Source: Herbaspirillum sp. (lineage in GTDB: Bacteria; Pseudomonadota; Gammaproteobacteria; Burkholderiales; Burkholderiaceae_D). From it: 64,000 nucleotides of DNA. The stretch lies in contig JAQGLY010000008.1 of NCBI GenBank assembly GCA_028292625.1, forward strand, positions 79,868-143,867, given 5' to 3'. The stretch's first letter is position 1. Each line of letters starts with the position of its first letter. Below the pieces are notes generated by a model. It was not told where the DNA came from. It made no database searches and saw only the letters and a program-made list of their open reading frames with translations. Below, piece after piece: positions 1 through 8,596 of this stretch. Made by a program: the position numbers and the translations under genes.

Positions 1-717
1 CCCACCATCACCACATTTATTGCGTATGCGTTCGAACGCAAGATTTCGAAAACGCCGGAGCGCTTCGGCACGGGGGCGATTGAAGGCGTGGCCGCGCCGG
101 AAGCCGCATCGCACTCGAAAACCCAGGTCGATTTCATCCCGACCATGAGTCTGGGCATCCCCGGCGACCCGGTGATGGCGCTGATTCTGGGCGCGCTGCT
201 GATTCAGGGCATACAACCCGGACCGCAACTGATCACCGAGCATGCCGATCTGTTCTGGGGCCTGATCGCCAGCTTCTGGATCGGCAATGTGCTGCTGGTG
301 CTGTTGAACGTTCCGCTGATCGGGGTGTGGGTCAAACTGCTGCAAGTGCCGTATCGTTATTTGTATCCGGCTGCCTTGTTTTTTATCGCGGTGGGCGTCT
401 ACAGCACCAATAACAGCCTGTTCGAAATCGGCGAAGTCCTGGTGTTCGGGCTAGTCGGCGCGCTCTTCGTGGCGCTCGATTTCCCGGTTTCGCCGATTCT
501 GCTCGGTTATGTGCTGGGGCCGATGGTGGAAGAAAATTTCCGCCGCGCGCTGTTATTGTCGCGGGGCGACATGGCGGTATTCCTGAACCGGCCTATCAGT
601 GCGGCATTCATCGCGGCCTGCGCGCTGCTGATCCTGGGGCAACTGTTTTTCGCGGTGCGGGCGGCTCGCCGTAAAAGGGCATCGGGGGGAACGCTGCGGA
701 CGGCTCTGCCGAACTAA
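1..717 (+). CDS. Tripartite tricarboxylate transporter permease TctA, C-terminal part
   Basis: This frame is open from the first base, so the start lies outside the window; 238 residues are visible. The protein is very hydrophobic, with several membrane segments, and carries the TctA-type stretch SLGIPGDPVMALILGALLIQ followed by GIQPGPQL, which is typical of the second TctA half. TctA is the large inner-membrane subunit that, with TctB and a periplasmic TctC, imports carboxylates. The tail ends with a basic stretch (RRKRASGG). No tctB or tctC is visible, so the substrate cannot be assigned. It sits just upstream of degraded genes and may be the last intact gene of its operon. Confidence 0.85.
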   Translation, partial: PTITTFIAYAFERKISKTPERFGTGAIEGVAAPEAASHSKTQVDFIPTMSLGIPGDPVMALILGALLIQGIQPGPQLITEHADLFWGLIASFWIGNVLLVLLNVPLIGVWVKLLQVPYRYLYPAALFFIAVGVYSTNNSLFEIGEVLVFGLVGALFVALDFPVSPILLGYVLGPMVEENFRRALLLSRGDMAVFLNRPISAAFIAACALLILGQLFFAVRAARRKRASGGTLRTALPN

Positions 718-746
718 GGAAGCGCCGGTGAAATGGCCGGCCTGAT

Positions 747-767
747 TCTGCGAGCAAAAAGGAACAG
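747..767 (+). repeat. Short direct repeat, left copy (pairs with 10209-10227)
   Basis: The string TCTGCGAGCAAAAAGGAACAG recurs at 10209-10227 in the same orientation, differing only by two extra A bases in the A run. The two copies lie outside the two ends of the catabolic region and the right one follows an IS21 remnant directly. Whether this is an element-derived scar or chance cannot be decided from two short copies. Confidence 0.4.
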
Positions 768-872
768 CCGAGAAATCTCTCTCGGTGAAATCTGGTCACG
801 AATGTGCCAGGCGCAACGCGGACTCCGGCCGATAAAGAAGCATGAGCGAACTGACAAAGTTCGCCATGTCGC

Positions 873-1121
873 TCATCCCTGTGGGTATTGTTCCAAGCCC
901 AGGAGTCGCTCGCTCAAACTCCAGAGACGATCGGCCGCTGCCGGATCGACCGCATAAGGCATCACGCCCTGCGGAACCGGATCGGCCCGGGGCGTTACAT
1001 TGTTGCCCTCTCCCGTTCCATCAATGTCCCTTAGCGGCGCGATGTCGCAATTCTCGCAATAGACGCCGCCCATTGCTGCCACAACCGAATTGGAAGTAGC
1101 ACAAAGACGATTCGCCGCCAA
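873..1121 (-). pseudogene. Remnant of a short-chain dehydrogenase/reductase (C-terminal fragment)
   Basis: Read on the minus strand, the last 80 or so residues match the C-terminal end of SDR oxidoreductases of the retinol-dehydrogenase-like type: an ATS motif, then MGGVYCENCDIAP, then AVDPAAADRLWSLSERL before a stop. The Rossmann nucleotide-binding and catalytic YxxxK parts are absent, because homology stops at about 1121. There a different gene remnant begins on the other strand. The C-terminus is undamaged, so the loss came from the 5' side through a deletion or inversion. Assignment is from motif recognition only. Confidence 0.65.
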
Positions 1122-1747
1122 GGTGGGATCGGGATAACGCCATTGAAATCGATGGCGCATCGCCTCAGTGAAATGGGCATCGCCTTTGAGTTGCACTATT
1201 GCGCGCGTGCAATGGAAAATATCGCCTTCGCCGACGAGTTAAAAAAATTGGGTGCGGCGAGTTGCTTCGATTCCATCTGGATAGTGGGAACCCAGAAAAT
1301 GGATTAAACATTGCTGTATTTTTTGCCGATCCGCCTAATGGAATTAGTCTGTATTACTGCGGTCCGGCTGGGTTCATGGAAGCTTGTGCACAAGCGGCTA
1401 AACAACGCTCAGATTTGCATGTTTATTTTGAACACTTCAACGCGCCTGTTAAAGAAGCTGTCAAGATTGATCCGGAAGAACTGGCTGAGGATCTATTCAT
1501 TCAGATTCAGAGCACAGGCCGGAGAATCGCCGTCAGAAAATACGAATCGCTAATTGATGCATTATCGATTTCCGGCGTGGAAATTCCAACCTCGTGCCAA
1601 TCCGGCTTGTGTGGCACTTGCAAGACCCGTTACCTCAGCGGACAGGTCGAGCACGGTGATTGCATTTTGAGTGATGCTGAGCATGAAGAGTATTTCACGC
1701 CCTGTGTTTCACATATCAGGAGTGGGACCGTGATTTTGGATTTATAA
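1122..1747 (+). pseudogene. Remnant of a phthalate dioxygenase reductase-like / vanillate demethylase ferredoxin-subunit protein, truncated and frameshifted
   Basis: From 1122 one frame reads the NAD-binding motif GGIGITP and then AFELHYCARA. The homology then continues in another frame (from about 1260) with HLDSG, LYYCGPAGFM and, at the end, the plant-type 2Fe-2S ligands C-X4-C-X2-C and a further Cys (CQSGLCGTC ... FTPCVS). These oxidoreductases carry electrons from NAD(P)H through FMN to a Rieske oxygenase. The FMN domain is missing and a shift near 1250-1265 breaks the frame, so this is a pseudogene. It points to a lost aromatic-ring oxygenase or demethylase locus. The downstream open frame alone (1199-1747) would give only the ferredoxin end. 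Confidence 0.75.
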
Positions 1748-2010
1748 CAATGTGGCGCTGAATCGACTCGCTTAGTGCATAACGGAGCGTCAGTTTTGTG
1801 GGGCATTTCTATTGTCGCGCGCGGAGGAGTTCCGGGTTTGCCGGACGGGGATTCCGAAGATTGGGTCGAGCACGGAGAAAAAGTCATCGGCGGTGGCGTA
1901 TTGAAAAGCTGAACGTGCCCACGACGGGGCATCCGCCGTGGAATCGCTATGGACCGGCGCCGGTGCGCAAGCGCCGAAATCCCTGAGCGACATTCCGTTT
2001 CTGGCCGATA
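1748..2010. other. Non-coding stretch with possible decayed coding sequence
   Basis: Short protein-like pieces occur in alternate plus-strand frames (for example GVPGLPDGDSEDWVEHGEKV near 1828-1887 and SLSDIPFLADIKQ before a stop near 2021), but no continuous frame joins them and I do not recognise the family. The stretch probably belongs to the same decayed segment as the two remnants upstream. Confidence 0.3.
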
Positions 2011-2580
2011 TCAAGCAGTGAACATGCCGGTCGGTGGCTCCGTGTCTTTATTTCGACGTCGGCGCGTGGCTGCAAAACCGACTAAAGCAAGACCGCTCAG
2101 CAGCATCGCCCAGGTCGATGCTTCAGGAATCGGTATTATGTTGACGTTGCCGCCGAGGCTGCCGCCGTGAGTGCCGGTCACCGTTCCCAATACATTCAGC
2201 AAGTATCGGCCTTCCGGTACAAATGCTCCTAAAACCCATGTGTCAAACCCCGGTAGGGTGACGTCGGGTACGCCCGTAGTGAACGTTGTTTGGGTGTTGA
2301 AGTTGCTCAGTGTAAAGCCGGTGATGTCCAGACCAAAAAAGGGACCTAAAACGGCTACCGACGCGCCAAAGGCCGCCGGTCGCAAAAATTCCACGCCAAA
2401 AATTTCGTTAAAAGTCAGTCCTTTGTTACCCGCGCCGAGTGTCGCCGAGAAGCTCGTCGTAAGCGGGGTGCCGTTGAATTGCACGAGTGAATTCGCAACG
2501 TTAATATCCGCCGCGTTGGCCGCTGCGCCTGAAACTAACAGGCTTGTTGCCAGCAGCATACCGATGATCGTTTTTCGCAT
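2011..2580 (-). CDS. PEP-CTERM sorting-domain exported protein
   Basis: This 189-residue protein starts with a clear Sec signal peptide (residues 1-23, ending ANA) and ends with a PEP-CTERM tripartite signal: a PEA motif, a hydrophobic helix (AMLLSGLALVGFAA) and a basic tail (TRRRRN). In this family the tail is recognised and removed by an exosortase, usually in bacteria making exopolysaccharide. The middle is rich in Thr, Asn, Phe and Gly and resembles the small repetitive domains of FxDxF-type members. No exosortase or EPS gene lies in the window, so the sorting system must be elsewhere. The gene stands alone between remnants and the catabolic cluster. Confidence 0.85.
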   Translation of the reverse strand: MRKTIIGMLLATSLLVSGAAANAADINVANSLVQFNGTPLTTSFSATLGAGNKGLTFNEIFGVEFLRPAAFGASVAVLGPFFGLDITGFTLSNFNTQTTFTTGVPDVTLPGFDTWVLGAFVPEGRYLLNVLGTVTGTHGGSLGGNVNIIPIPEASTWAMLLSGLALVGFAATRRRRNKDTEPPTGMFTA

Positions 2581-2853
2581 GATTGGTCTCCATTGAAATA
2601 AGAAAACATCTATTCCCTGAATAAAAGCGCATGCTGTAACGATGATGAAAAACGGTCAGCAATTTAAAGGCACGTTTCAGTGTCCCCATCCTCCCGAATG
2701 TTAACGAAAGACTAAACGTTGCCGCCTTTTTTTCCTATTATTTTTATTATTGTTAGTACACTATGTTGTTTAAACATCAAATTGTTTTTTGAAGGGTAGC
2801 CATCAAGAAATTAATTTATTCTTTGGGGTAAGGCGATCTGCCCACAATGGCAG

Positions 2854-3633
2854 CTAATCTTCCTTGATAAACCTATTAAACTTTTTCATGTAATCGGCAA
2901 AAAGAATCTTGTCGGTCCCGACAGTGAAATTCGTGCAGCCGAGCGCGCGCCAGCGTTCAATTGCTTTTTTGGCCTGTTTCAATTCAAGGTCGAAGTTCGG
3001 GATGAAGATATGGACATTGTGTTTTTTGCATAGCTCCATGACTTCCAGCATAAAATTAGTCACCTTCGGATGGTCCAGCTGTCCTCCAACTCCCAAGGCA
3101 ACTGACAAATCAAAGGGCCCAAGCATTACGGCATCCAAGCCGTCTGTGCTGATGATTTCCTTAATGTTCTTCATGCCATCTGCACCTTCGACTAGAATTA
3201 TCACAACGGCGTCTTGATTGGCCTTGGTTGAATAACGCTCCCATTCGCCTATAAGATGTTTTCCCGCCCTGATGCAAGGGCATGCCCCTCTTGAACCCTG
3301 AGGATAATATCGGGCAGATGAAATCGCTTTTTCTGCTTCCTCTTTGCTTGTGATCTGCGGAACGACAACGCCTTGCGCCCCAATGTCTAGCGCCTTCATG
3401 ATAAGGTGCGGCTCATTTACTGCGACTCTGACAATGGGTACGATGCCGGCTGCTTCGGCCGTCCTTACCAAGTTTTCCGCAGTCTCCAATCCAAAATAGC
3501 CATGCTCCGTGTCGATAATCGTAAAATCGAAATCGGAATAGCCAATAATTTCCAGCATTTCGGGGCTGGCGCTCTGAGACCAGGTACCCAAAAGGAATTT
3601 AGATGAATTCAGTAACTCTTTTAATTTCGACAT
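2854..3633 (-). CDS. HpcH/HpaI aldolase family protein
   Basis: The 259-residue protein has the class II pyruvate-dependent aldolase layout: an early LGTWSQSASPEMLEI, then IIDTEHGYFG (metal and substrate residues), QGVVVPQITS in mid-protein and LGPFDLSVALG near residue 200. Family members split 4-hydroxy-2-oxo acids into pyruvate and an aldehyde, or act on related beta-hydroxy acids. The start is placed at the ATG preceded by AAAGGGGAA; the open frame runs further upstream without a plausible signal. It is the last gene of the minus-strand TRAP cluster and probably performs the cleavage step for the imported acid. The exact substrate cannot be read from the sequence. Confidence 0.85.
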   Translation of the reverse strand: MSKLKELLNSSKFLLGTWSQSASPEMLEIIGYSDFDFTIIDTEHGYFGLETAENLVRTAEAAGIVPIVRVAVNEPHLIMKALDIGAQGVVVPQITSKEEAEKAISSARYYPQGSRGACPCIRAGKHLIGEWERYSTKANQDAVVIILVEGADGMKNIKEIISTDGLDAVMLGPFDLSVALGVGGQLDHPKVTNFMLEVMELCKKHNVHIFIPNFDLELKQAKKAIERWRALGCTNFTVGTDKILFADYMKKFNRFIKED

Positions 3634-3811
3634 GTCGTTCCCCTTTTTCTGAAACTCGAAAGTAGATTCGCCCACGGACTTTTTATGTTTATCCCATGGG
3701 CCGCTCATCATTCCCACCACATCGATGAATCCATGGCAAGACGAAGCGCGGCTCAAGCCCATGCTGCGAAAGAGGTTTCTCCGAAACCGGCGAAACCTTC
3801 ATGCTGCGGGA

Positions 3812-4831
3812 TCAAGCCAGTCCGTTAGCAGTCCTAGTTAGGATGGCCCAGCTTTCATCGCCAAATTTTTTACGCCATTCCGCATAGAAGCCGGCCTTGT
3901 TCAATGCGTGACGGAAAGGCTTCGGATCTGTCCGATTGAAAAGCATGCCTTTCTCGGTCAGAGTTTTTTCCAAGGTGACGTTGAGTTTGGCGACATCACT
4001 GCGTAATTCCAATGCAGACCGGTTCAGATTCTTGGCCACAATTTCCTGAATATCCTTTGGCAAGGCATTCCAGGTCCGTGGATTCATCAGCATCCAATAG
4101 CCGTTCCACAGGTGATTGGTGATCGAACAGTATTTCTGGACTTCATAAAGTTTGCCTGCGTAGATGGTCGACAGAGGATTCTCTTGTCCTTCGACGATCT
4201 TTGTTTGCAGTGCGGAATACAGCTCGTTGAAATTCAGTGCGGTCGGTCCCGAATTGAATGCCTTGAACATGGACATCCACAACGGCGCGACCGGCACGCG
4301 TATCTTGAAGCTGCGCAGATCTTCTGGCAATTTGATCGGTTTCACGCTGCTGGTAATCTGGCGAAATCCGTTTTCCCAGATCTTGTCCATTACAAGAAGG
4401 CCAGCTTTATTGATGTTTTTGCGGACATGGGCACCAAGCTCGCCGTCCATTGCCTTGCAGGCTTCTTCGTCGCTGCTAAAAGCAAAGCCGACGCCGCTGA
4501 TCGACGCCACCGGAGTGAGGGTTCCCAGGATGACGTCTGGCATCAAGGTCATTTCCAGGCCACCGGAGCGTACTTGGGCGAGCATATCGGTGTCACCACC
4601 GAGCTGATTGTTGCCGAAGATCTGTAGGTCGAAGCGCCCCGCGGTTTCTTCCTTGATTCGTACCGCGGCCTCCTGCATGCGCACATGAACCGGGTGCGTG
4701 TCCGGCAAGTCATGACCGCACTTGTAAGAAAAATCGGCAGCTCGCGCAATGGACGGAAAAATCGTGATTGCTGGCAACGCGACCGCAGCGGCCGTAGAGC
4801 GCAGGAAACCGCGTCGGGATATCGTACTCAT
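3812..4831 (-). CDS. TRAP transporter periplasmic solute-binding protein, DctP family (copy 1)
   Basis: 339 residues with a twin-arginine type leader (SRRGFLRS, then a hydrophobic core ending ARA). It is followed by the DctP fold signatures LPDTHPVHVRMQEAAVRI, FGNNQLGGDTDMLAQVRSG and the later binding-site region RSFKIRVP. Such proteins capture an organic acid in the periplasm and deliver it to a DctQM membrane pair. A second, strongly similar protein is encoded at 8597-9613, and one nucleotide stretch (about 4567-4603) is nearly identical in both. The gene lies between the isocitrate-lyase-type gene and the aldolase and has no permease of its own, so it presumably shares the fused DctQM at 6512-8401. 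Confidence 0.9.
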   Translation of the reverse strand: MSTISRRGFLRSTAAAVALPAITIFPSIARAADFSYKCGHDLPDTHPVHVRMQEAAVRIKEETAGRFDLQIFGNNQLGGDTDMLAQVRSGGLEMTLMPDVILGTLTPVASISGVGFAFSSDEEACKAMDGELGAHVRKNINKAGLLVMDKIWENGFRQITSSVKPIKLPEDLRSFKIRVPVAPLWMSMFKAFNSGPTALNFNELYSALQTKIVEGQENPLSTIYAGKLYEVQKYCSITNHLWNGYWMLMNPRTWNALPKDIQEIVAKNLNRSALELRSDVAKLNVTLEKTLTEKGMLFNRTDPKPFRHALNKAGFYAEWRKKFGDESWAILTRTANGLA

Positions 4832-4915
4832 TTAAATAATCTCCTTTTTTATTAATAAAATTTTGAATACCATGGTTCGAAATGGAACCGTGCGCAGGAT
4901 TGCGCTCATCACGCG

Positions 4916-5785
4916 TCAATCAATTTCGCTTTTCTCGCGAATCGCATATTTTTGGGTGCGGTTAGAGAAGGATTCGTATCCGAACCGGCTCTCGAACGTG
5001 CCGACATCCTCCAGAAGATGATTGACGTCATCCGCCCGGAACCCTTTTTGGAAGCGGCGCAATGCCTCTGCCATTCCCTTGGTCGCGGCATAGAGGCAAA
5101 ACCCGTAATGGATGACGAGGTCGCCTGTGCCGGAGGAAGCAAAGCTCGGTCCGTCCGGCGTCTCAATGACGACGACCTTCCTTGATTGCTGCTTGCGAAT
5201 CGCCTGCACCGTCTCCAGGTCGGCACCAGTAGGAAAAACCATATCGACACCGAGGTCGGAGAAGGCGCGCACGCGGCGCATGGCTTCGTCGACATCATGC
5301 GTCGCCCAGATTGCATCCGTCCTGGCGATGATCTGAAAATTCGGGTCTCTCCGCGCGTCAAGGGCGGCACGCAGTTTTGCCAGCATTTGTTCCAGAGGGA
5401 TCAGTTGCTGAGGAAGATCCGTATGCTTGCCTCCTGCATGGTCCTCGATATGGATCGCCGAAACGCCGGCGTTCTCGAATGCGTGTACCGTGCGCCAGAT
5501 ATTGGCGGGATCATGGAATCCCCCTTCGGCGTCCGCGATAACCGGAACCTTCACTGCGTCGGCCACGGTTTTCGCATGCCGCACCAACTCATCGAGCGAC
5601 AGGAGTCCCACGTCAGCGAACCCGTACCCGGACGCGGCCGTACCATAACTGCCGATGTAGATAATGTCGAACCCAGCCTCCTCGACTAGTTTCGCGCTCA
5701 GCGCATCGTAAGTACCGGGCGCGACAATTGTCCGGTTTTGGTTGAATATCGCTTTCAGGGCAGCGTTTCTGTTTTGGTTTTCCAT
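4916..5785 (-). CDS. Isocitrate lyase/PEP mutase superfamily protein
   Basis: This 289-residue TIM-barrel protein shows the family start (IVAPGTYDALSAKLVEEAGF), the region PVIADAEGGFHDPANIW and the conserved IIARTDA. Two usual elements are changed: the acidic pair written DxD in most members reads DAE, and the catalytic loop KKCGH of isocitrate and methylisocitrate lyases is replaced by AGGKHT. It is therefore unlikely to be a true isocitrate lyase. Oxaloacetate decarboxylase, a lyase on a substituted malate, or a phosphonopyruvate-type enzyme are possible. It lies within the TRAP cluster, 37 bases after the GntR gene, so it probably acts on the imported acid or its product. Confidence 0.8.
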   Translation of the reverse strand: MENQNRNAALKAIFNQNRTIVAPGTYDALSAKLVEEAGFDIIYIGSYGTAASGYGFADVGLLSLDELVRHAKTVADAVKVPVIADAEGGFHDPANIWRTVHAFENAGVSAIHIEDHAGGKHTDLPQQLIPLEQMLAKLRAALDARRDPNFQIIARTDAIWATHDVDEAMRRVRAFSDLGVDMVFPTGADLETVQAIRKQQSRKVVVIETPDGPSFASSGTGDLVIHYGFCLYAATKGMAEALRRFQKGFRADDVNHLLEDVGTFESRFGYESFSNRTQKYAIREKSEID

Positions 5786-5822
5786 GATTTCCTTTTGATT
5801 TTTTCTGCGAGCGTTTGAGCGC

Positions 5823-6470
5823 TTACAGGACGAAATCCTTGTATTTCTCCAGCATTTGTCGAGCCGTGCGCATGCTTTCCCGCTTGAGTTGCTCCGCTTT
5901 TTCCGCGTCGCCTGCCCGCATCGCGGCGATGATCGCGCGATGCTCGCTGAAGCTCTGTTCTGCCCGTCCGGGCAGAATCAGCGTTCGCCGGATCATCACT
6001 TCCGTCTTATCCCAGATACTGGTGAGGAAATCGCTCAGCGTTGGATTGTTTGCGGCTTCGATTGTCCGGGAACGGTAAGTTTTGACCGCCAAGTACATTC
6101 GTTCGCAATCTCCGTTGCAAACTGCATGTTCCAGATCGTGATTGAACAGGTCGACAAGATCTTCCCATGACTCCGGGCTGGAATTCTGAACGGCAAGCCG
6201 CGCACACAGCCCTTCGAGCAGTTCAAACACGTCGTAGATTTGCATCAGGCTGGCCGCATTCAATGTGGCGACGACCGCTCCCTGGTTGGGGATCCGGTCT
6301 ACCAGGCCGCGTTGTTCCAGGAAGCCCAGCGCTTGACGGATGCGGGCACGGTTGACGCCGAACTCCTCCGCCAGCGGAATTTCCTTTAGCTTTGTCCCTG
6401 GAGGTATTTCGCGCCGGCTGATCCTCTCACGGAGGATGCCTTCAACATCCACAATACGTGGCTTAGCCAT
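5823..6470 (-). CDS. GntR family transcriptional regulator with FCD domain
   Basis: 215 residues. The N-terminal winged helix-turn-helix is clear (PPGTKLKEIPLAEEFGVNRA, then RQALGFLEQRGLV) and is followed by an all-helical FCD ligand domain from about residue 80. FadR-type regulators of this kind usually repress a nearby catabolic operon until an organic acid binds the FCD pocket. The gene sits inside the cluster between the fused TRAP permease and the lyase-like gene, so autoregulation with the transporter is likely. A candidate operator of two GTTAAC-centred palindromes lies upstream of the first gene of the cluster at 9794-9817. Confidence 0.9.
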   Translation of the reverse strand: MAKPRIVDVEGILRERISRREIPPGTKLKEIPLAEEFGVNRARIRQALGFLEQRGLVDRIPNQGAVVATLNAASLMQIYDVFELLEGLCARLAVQNSSPESWEDLVDLFNHDLEHAVCNGDCERMYLAVKTYRSRTIEAANNPTLSDFLTSIWDKTEVMIRRTLILPGRAEQSFSEHRAIIAAMRAGDAEKAEQLKRESMRTARQMLEKYKDFVL

Positions 6471-6511
6471 GCGTTTTCCTTCTCGTCCAGGTTAGGCCGG
6501 TCAAATATGTT

Positions 6512-8401
6512 TTAGAGGAATCCAATTGATATCCAAGGAATAGTTGCGATGATGAGCAAGGCAATAAACAGGGCGCCGAGGTAGGGCCAGACGCGCTTCA
6601 TCGCGAGGTCCGGATTGACTTTCCCGATGGCGCAGGCTGCATAGAAACCTATACCGAACGGCGGCGCAAACAATCCCAAACCCATCGCGAACACGACTAC
6701 CATCGCATAATGGACTTCATTGATCCCGGCGGTGCGGGCAAGTGGAAACAGCAATGGGCCGAACAACACGATCGCTGGAATGCCCTCAAGAAAGCTCCCA
6801 AGCACGACAAAGGCAAGCGCGGATACGATCAAGAAGCCGACCGCGCCACCGGGCACCACTGCCATCAGGTCGGCTAGCTGCTTCGAAAATCCTGATTGCG
6901 TCAGCGCCCATGCCATCGCTGTGGCGCAACCGATAATGATCAGGATTGCACCGGACAAGGAAGCTGTTTCCACCAGCATTGGATAGAGACGCTTCCAGTT
7001 GAATTTGCGATAGATCAGCAGGCCGACGATAAAGGTATAGGCAACGCCGATGGTCGCAACTTCGGTAGCCGTCGCGACGCCTTCGACAACGGCTGTCCTG
7101 ATCAGGAATGGCAGCGCCATGGCCGGCAGTGCGTACAGCAGGGCTTGACTGATTTCGCGGCCGGATGAGCGGCGCATATTTGCGGCAGCCTTGTTGCGGT
7201 TTTTAAACCAGACAACAATGACCAGGGCAATGGCGCCAACCACTGCGGGAAGGAATCCGCCGGTAAATAGCGCGGCGATCGACACGCCGGTTACCGATCC
7301 GATAGTGATCAGCACAAGGCTGGGTGGAATCGTCTCCGACATTGCGCCGGATGAACTTAACATGGCAACCAGCTCACCCTCATCCTCGCCTCGCTTCTTC
7401 ATTTCCGGGAAAAGCGCGGGAGCCACCGCAGCCATATCAGCCGCCTTCGAACCCGAGATTCCTGAAACCAGGTACATCGCCCCGATCAAAACGTAAGACA
7501 GTCCGCCGCGTACATGGCCGATCAGGCTTGCCAAGAAGCGAATCATTGCTTCCGCCATCCCCATGGCTTCAATTAGAGCGCCCAGAAAGACGAAAAGCGG
7601 GACCGACAGCAAGATCATTCCCGACATCCCTTCATCCATGCGGCCCACTGCGACAATAAGCGGGGTAGTCGTCACGCTGGAAAGATAGGCCATCGTCGAG
7701 AGTCCGAACGCTGTCATGATCGGCACTCCGATCATGACCATGAATGTCACCCCTACCAGGAAGAAAAGTATCAGATTGAAACTACCGAGTTGATGCAGCA
7801 CCGGCTTGCCAATGAAAAGCAGCAAGGCTATCCCGCCAACAATCGCCCAAGAAAGCAGGAAATCCTTAAGCCTGGCCCGCTCCATCAAGCGCGAGATTGC
7901 AATTGCGAGCATGAAGGAGAATCCGACCGCAATTGATGCAACCCGAAAAGCATGAGGGATTTCAAGCGCGGGCGTAGTGATAATCCATTCTTCCTTGACA
8001 TACTCCCACGCAGGTCCCATTAGGAGCAGCATGAATGTCAGTACGATAACGCTGGCAAACGTTTCGAAAAATATCTGTTTTGCCGATGACATCCTTGCCA
8101 GAAAGGTAGTCAACCGCATATGCTCGCCGCGACGCAGGGCAATTACGGCACCCAGCATCACAAGCCAGATGAAGAGCAATGAAGCCAGCTCATCGCCCCA
8201 CATTAGCGGATCGCGCAAGACGTAGCGGAAGGTTACGTTTGTGAGGAGCAGGACAATCTCGGCAATAACCAAGATGACTGCGGGAATTTCAGTAATCCAC
8301 TTGATGATGGTTTCAAGGCTCTGCCCAACTTTGGAAATACCGTTCGTCGAAGGGGTGGGCGTGGGCGCGCCCGCATGGCTCGCGTGGATAGAAGCGCTCA
8401 T
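6512..8401 (-). CDS. TRAP transporter, fused DctQ-DctM permease
   Basis: The 629-residue membrane protein joins both TRAP membrane subunits. Residues about 35-185 form the four-helix DctQ part, with the typical YVLRDPLMWGDELASLLFIW and RRGEHMR motifs. Residues about 200-629 form the DctM part with many helices and motifs such as GISGSKAADMAAVAP, SSSGAMSETIPPSLVLI and PPFGIGFY. It couples sodium or proton entry to uptake of the acid brought by the DctP protein. It is flanked by the dctP copy 2 gene upstream (195-base gap with a stem-loop) and gntR 41 bases downstream. The acidic substrate is unknown. Confidence 0.92.
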   Translation of the reverse strand: MSASIHASHAGAPTPTPSTNGISKVGQSLETIIKWITEIPAVILVIAEIVLLLTNVTFRYVLRDPLMWGDELASLLFIWLVMLGAVIALRRGEHMRLTTFLARMSSAKQIFFETFASVIVLTFMLLLMGPAWEYVKEEWIITTPALEIPHAFRVASIAVGFSFMLAIAISRLMERARLKDFLLSWAIVGGIALLLFIGKPVLHQLGSFNLILFFLVGVTFMVMIGVPIMTAFGLSTMAYLSSVTTTPLIVAVGRMDEGMSGMILLSVPLFVFLGALIEAMGMAEAMIRFLASLIGHVRGGLSYVLIGAMYLVSGISGSKAADMAAVAPALFPEMKKRGEDEGELVAMLSSSGAMSETIPPSLVLITIGSVTGVSIAALFTGGFLPAVVGAIALVIVVWFKNRNKAAANMRRSSGREISQALLYALPAMALPFLIRTAVVEGVATATEVATIGVAYTFIVGLLIYRKFNWKRLYPMLVETASLSGAILIIIGCATAMAWALTQSGFSKQLADLMAVVPGGAVGFLIVSALAFVVLGSFLEGIPAIVLFGPLLFPLARTAGINEVHYAMVVVFAMGLGLFAPPFGIGFYAACAIGKVNPDLAMKRVWPYLGALFIALLIIATIPWISIGFL

Positions 8402-8474
8402 GGAAAATTCCTTAATTTGTTAGGAATACATGTCGGCATACGTTCGGGTTGTTCGACGGTTTCCTGTCTATTGC

Positions 8475-8501
8475 CTGTGCCGCCCGACATGGACGGCACA
8501 G
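8475..8501 (-). promoter_or_regulatory. Intercistronic stem-loop between dctP and dctQM
   Basis: CTGTGCCG at 8475-8482 is the exact complement of CGGCACAG at 8494-8501, leaving an 11-base loop. No T run follows on the minus strand. A hairpin here would protect the 3' end of the dctP message and let the binding protein be made in excess over the permease, a common arrangement in such operons. This role is inference. Confidence 0.45.
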
Positions 8502-8596
8502 CCAGAAGACGGAGAAAATGGAGGCATCGTCCGAGCGAAAACAAACCTGTTACGACTGACATTTCGTTGAAATGCTGACGCCGCGATCTCAGGCAA

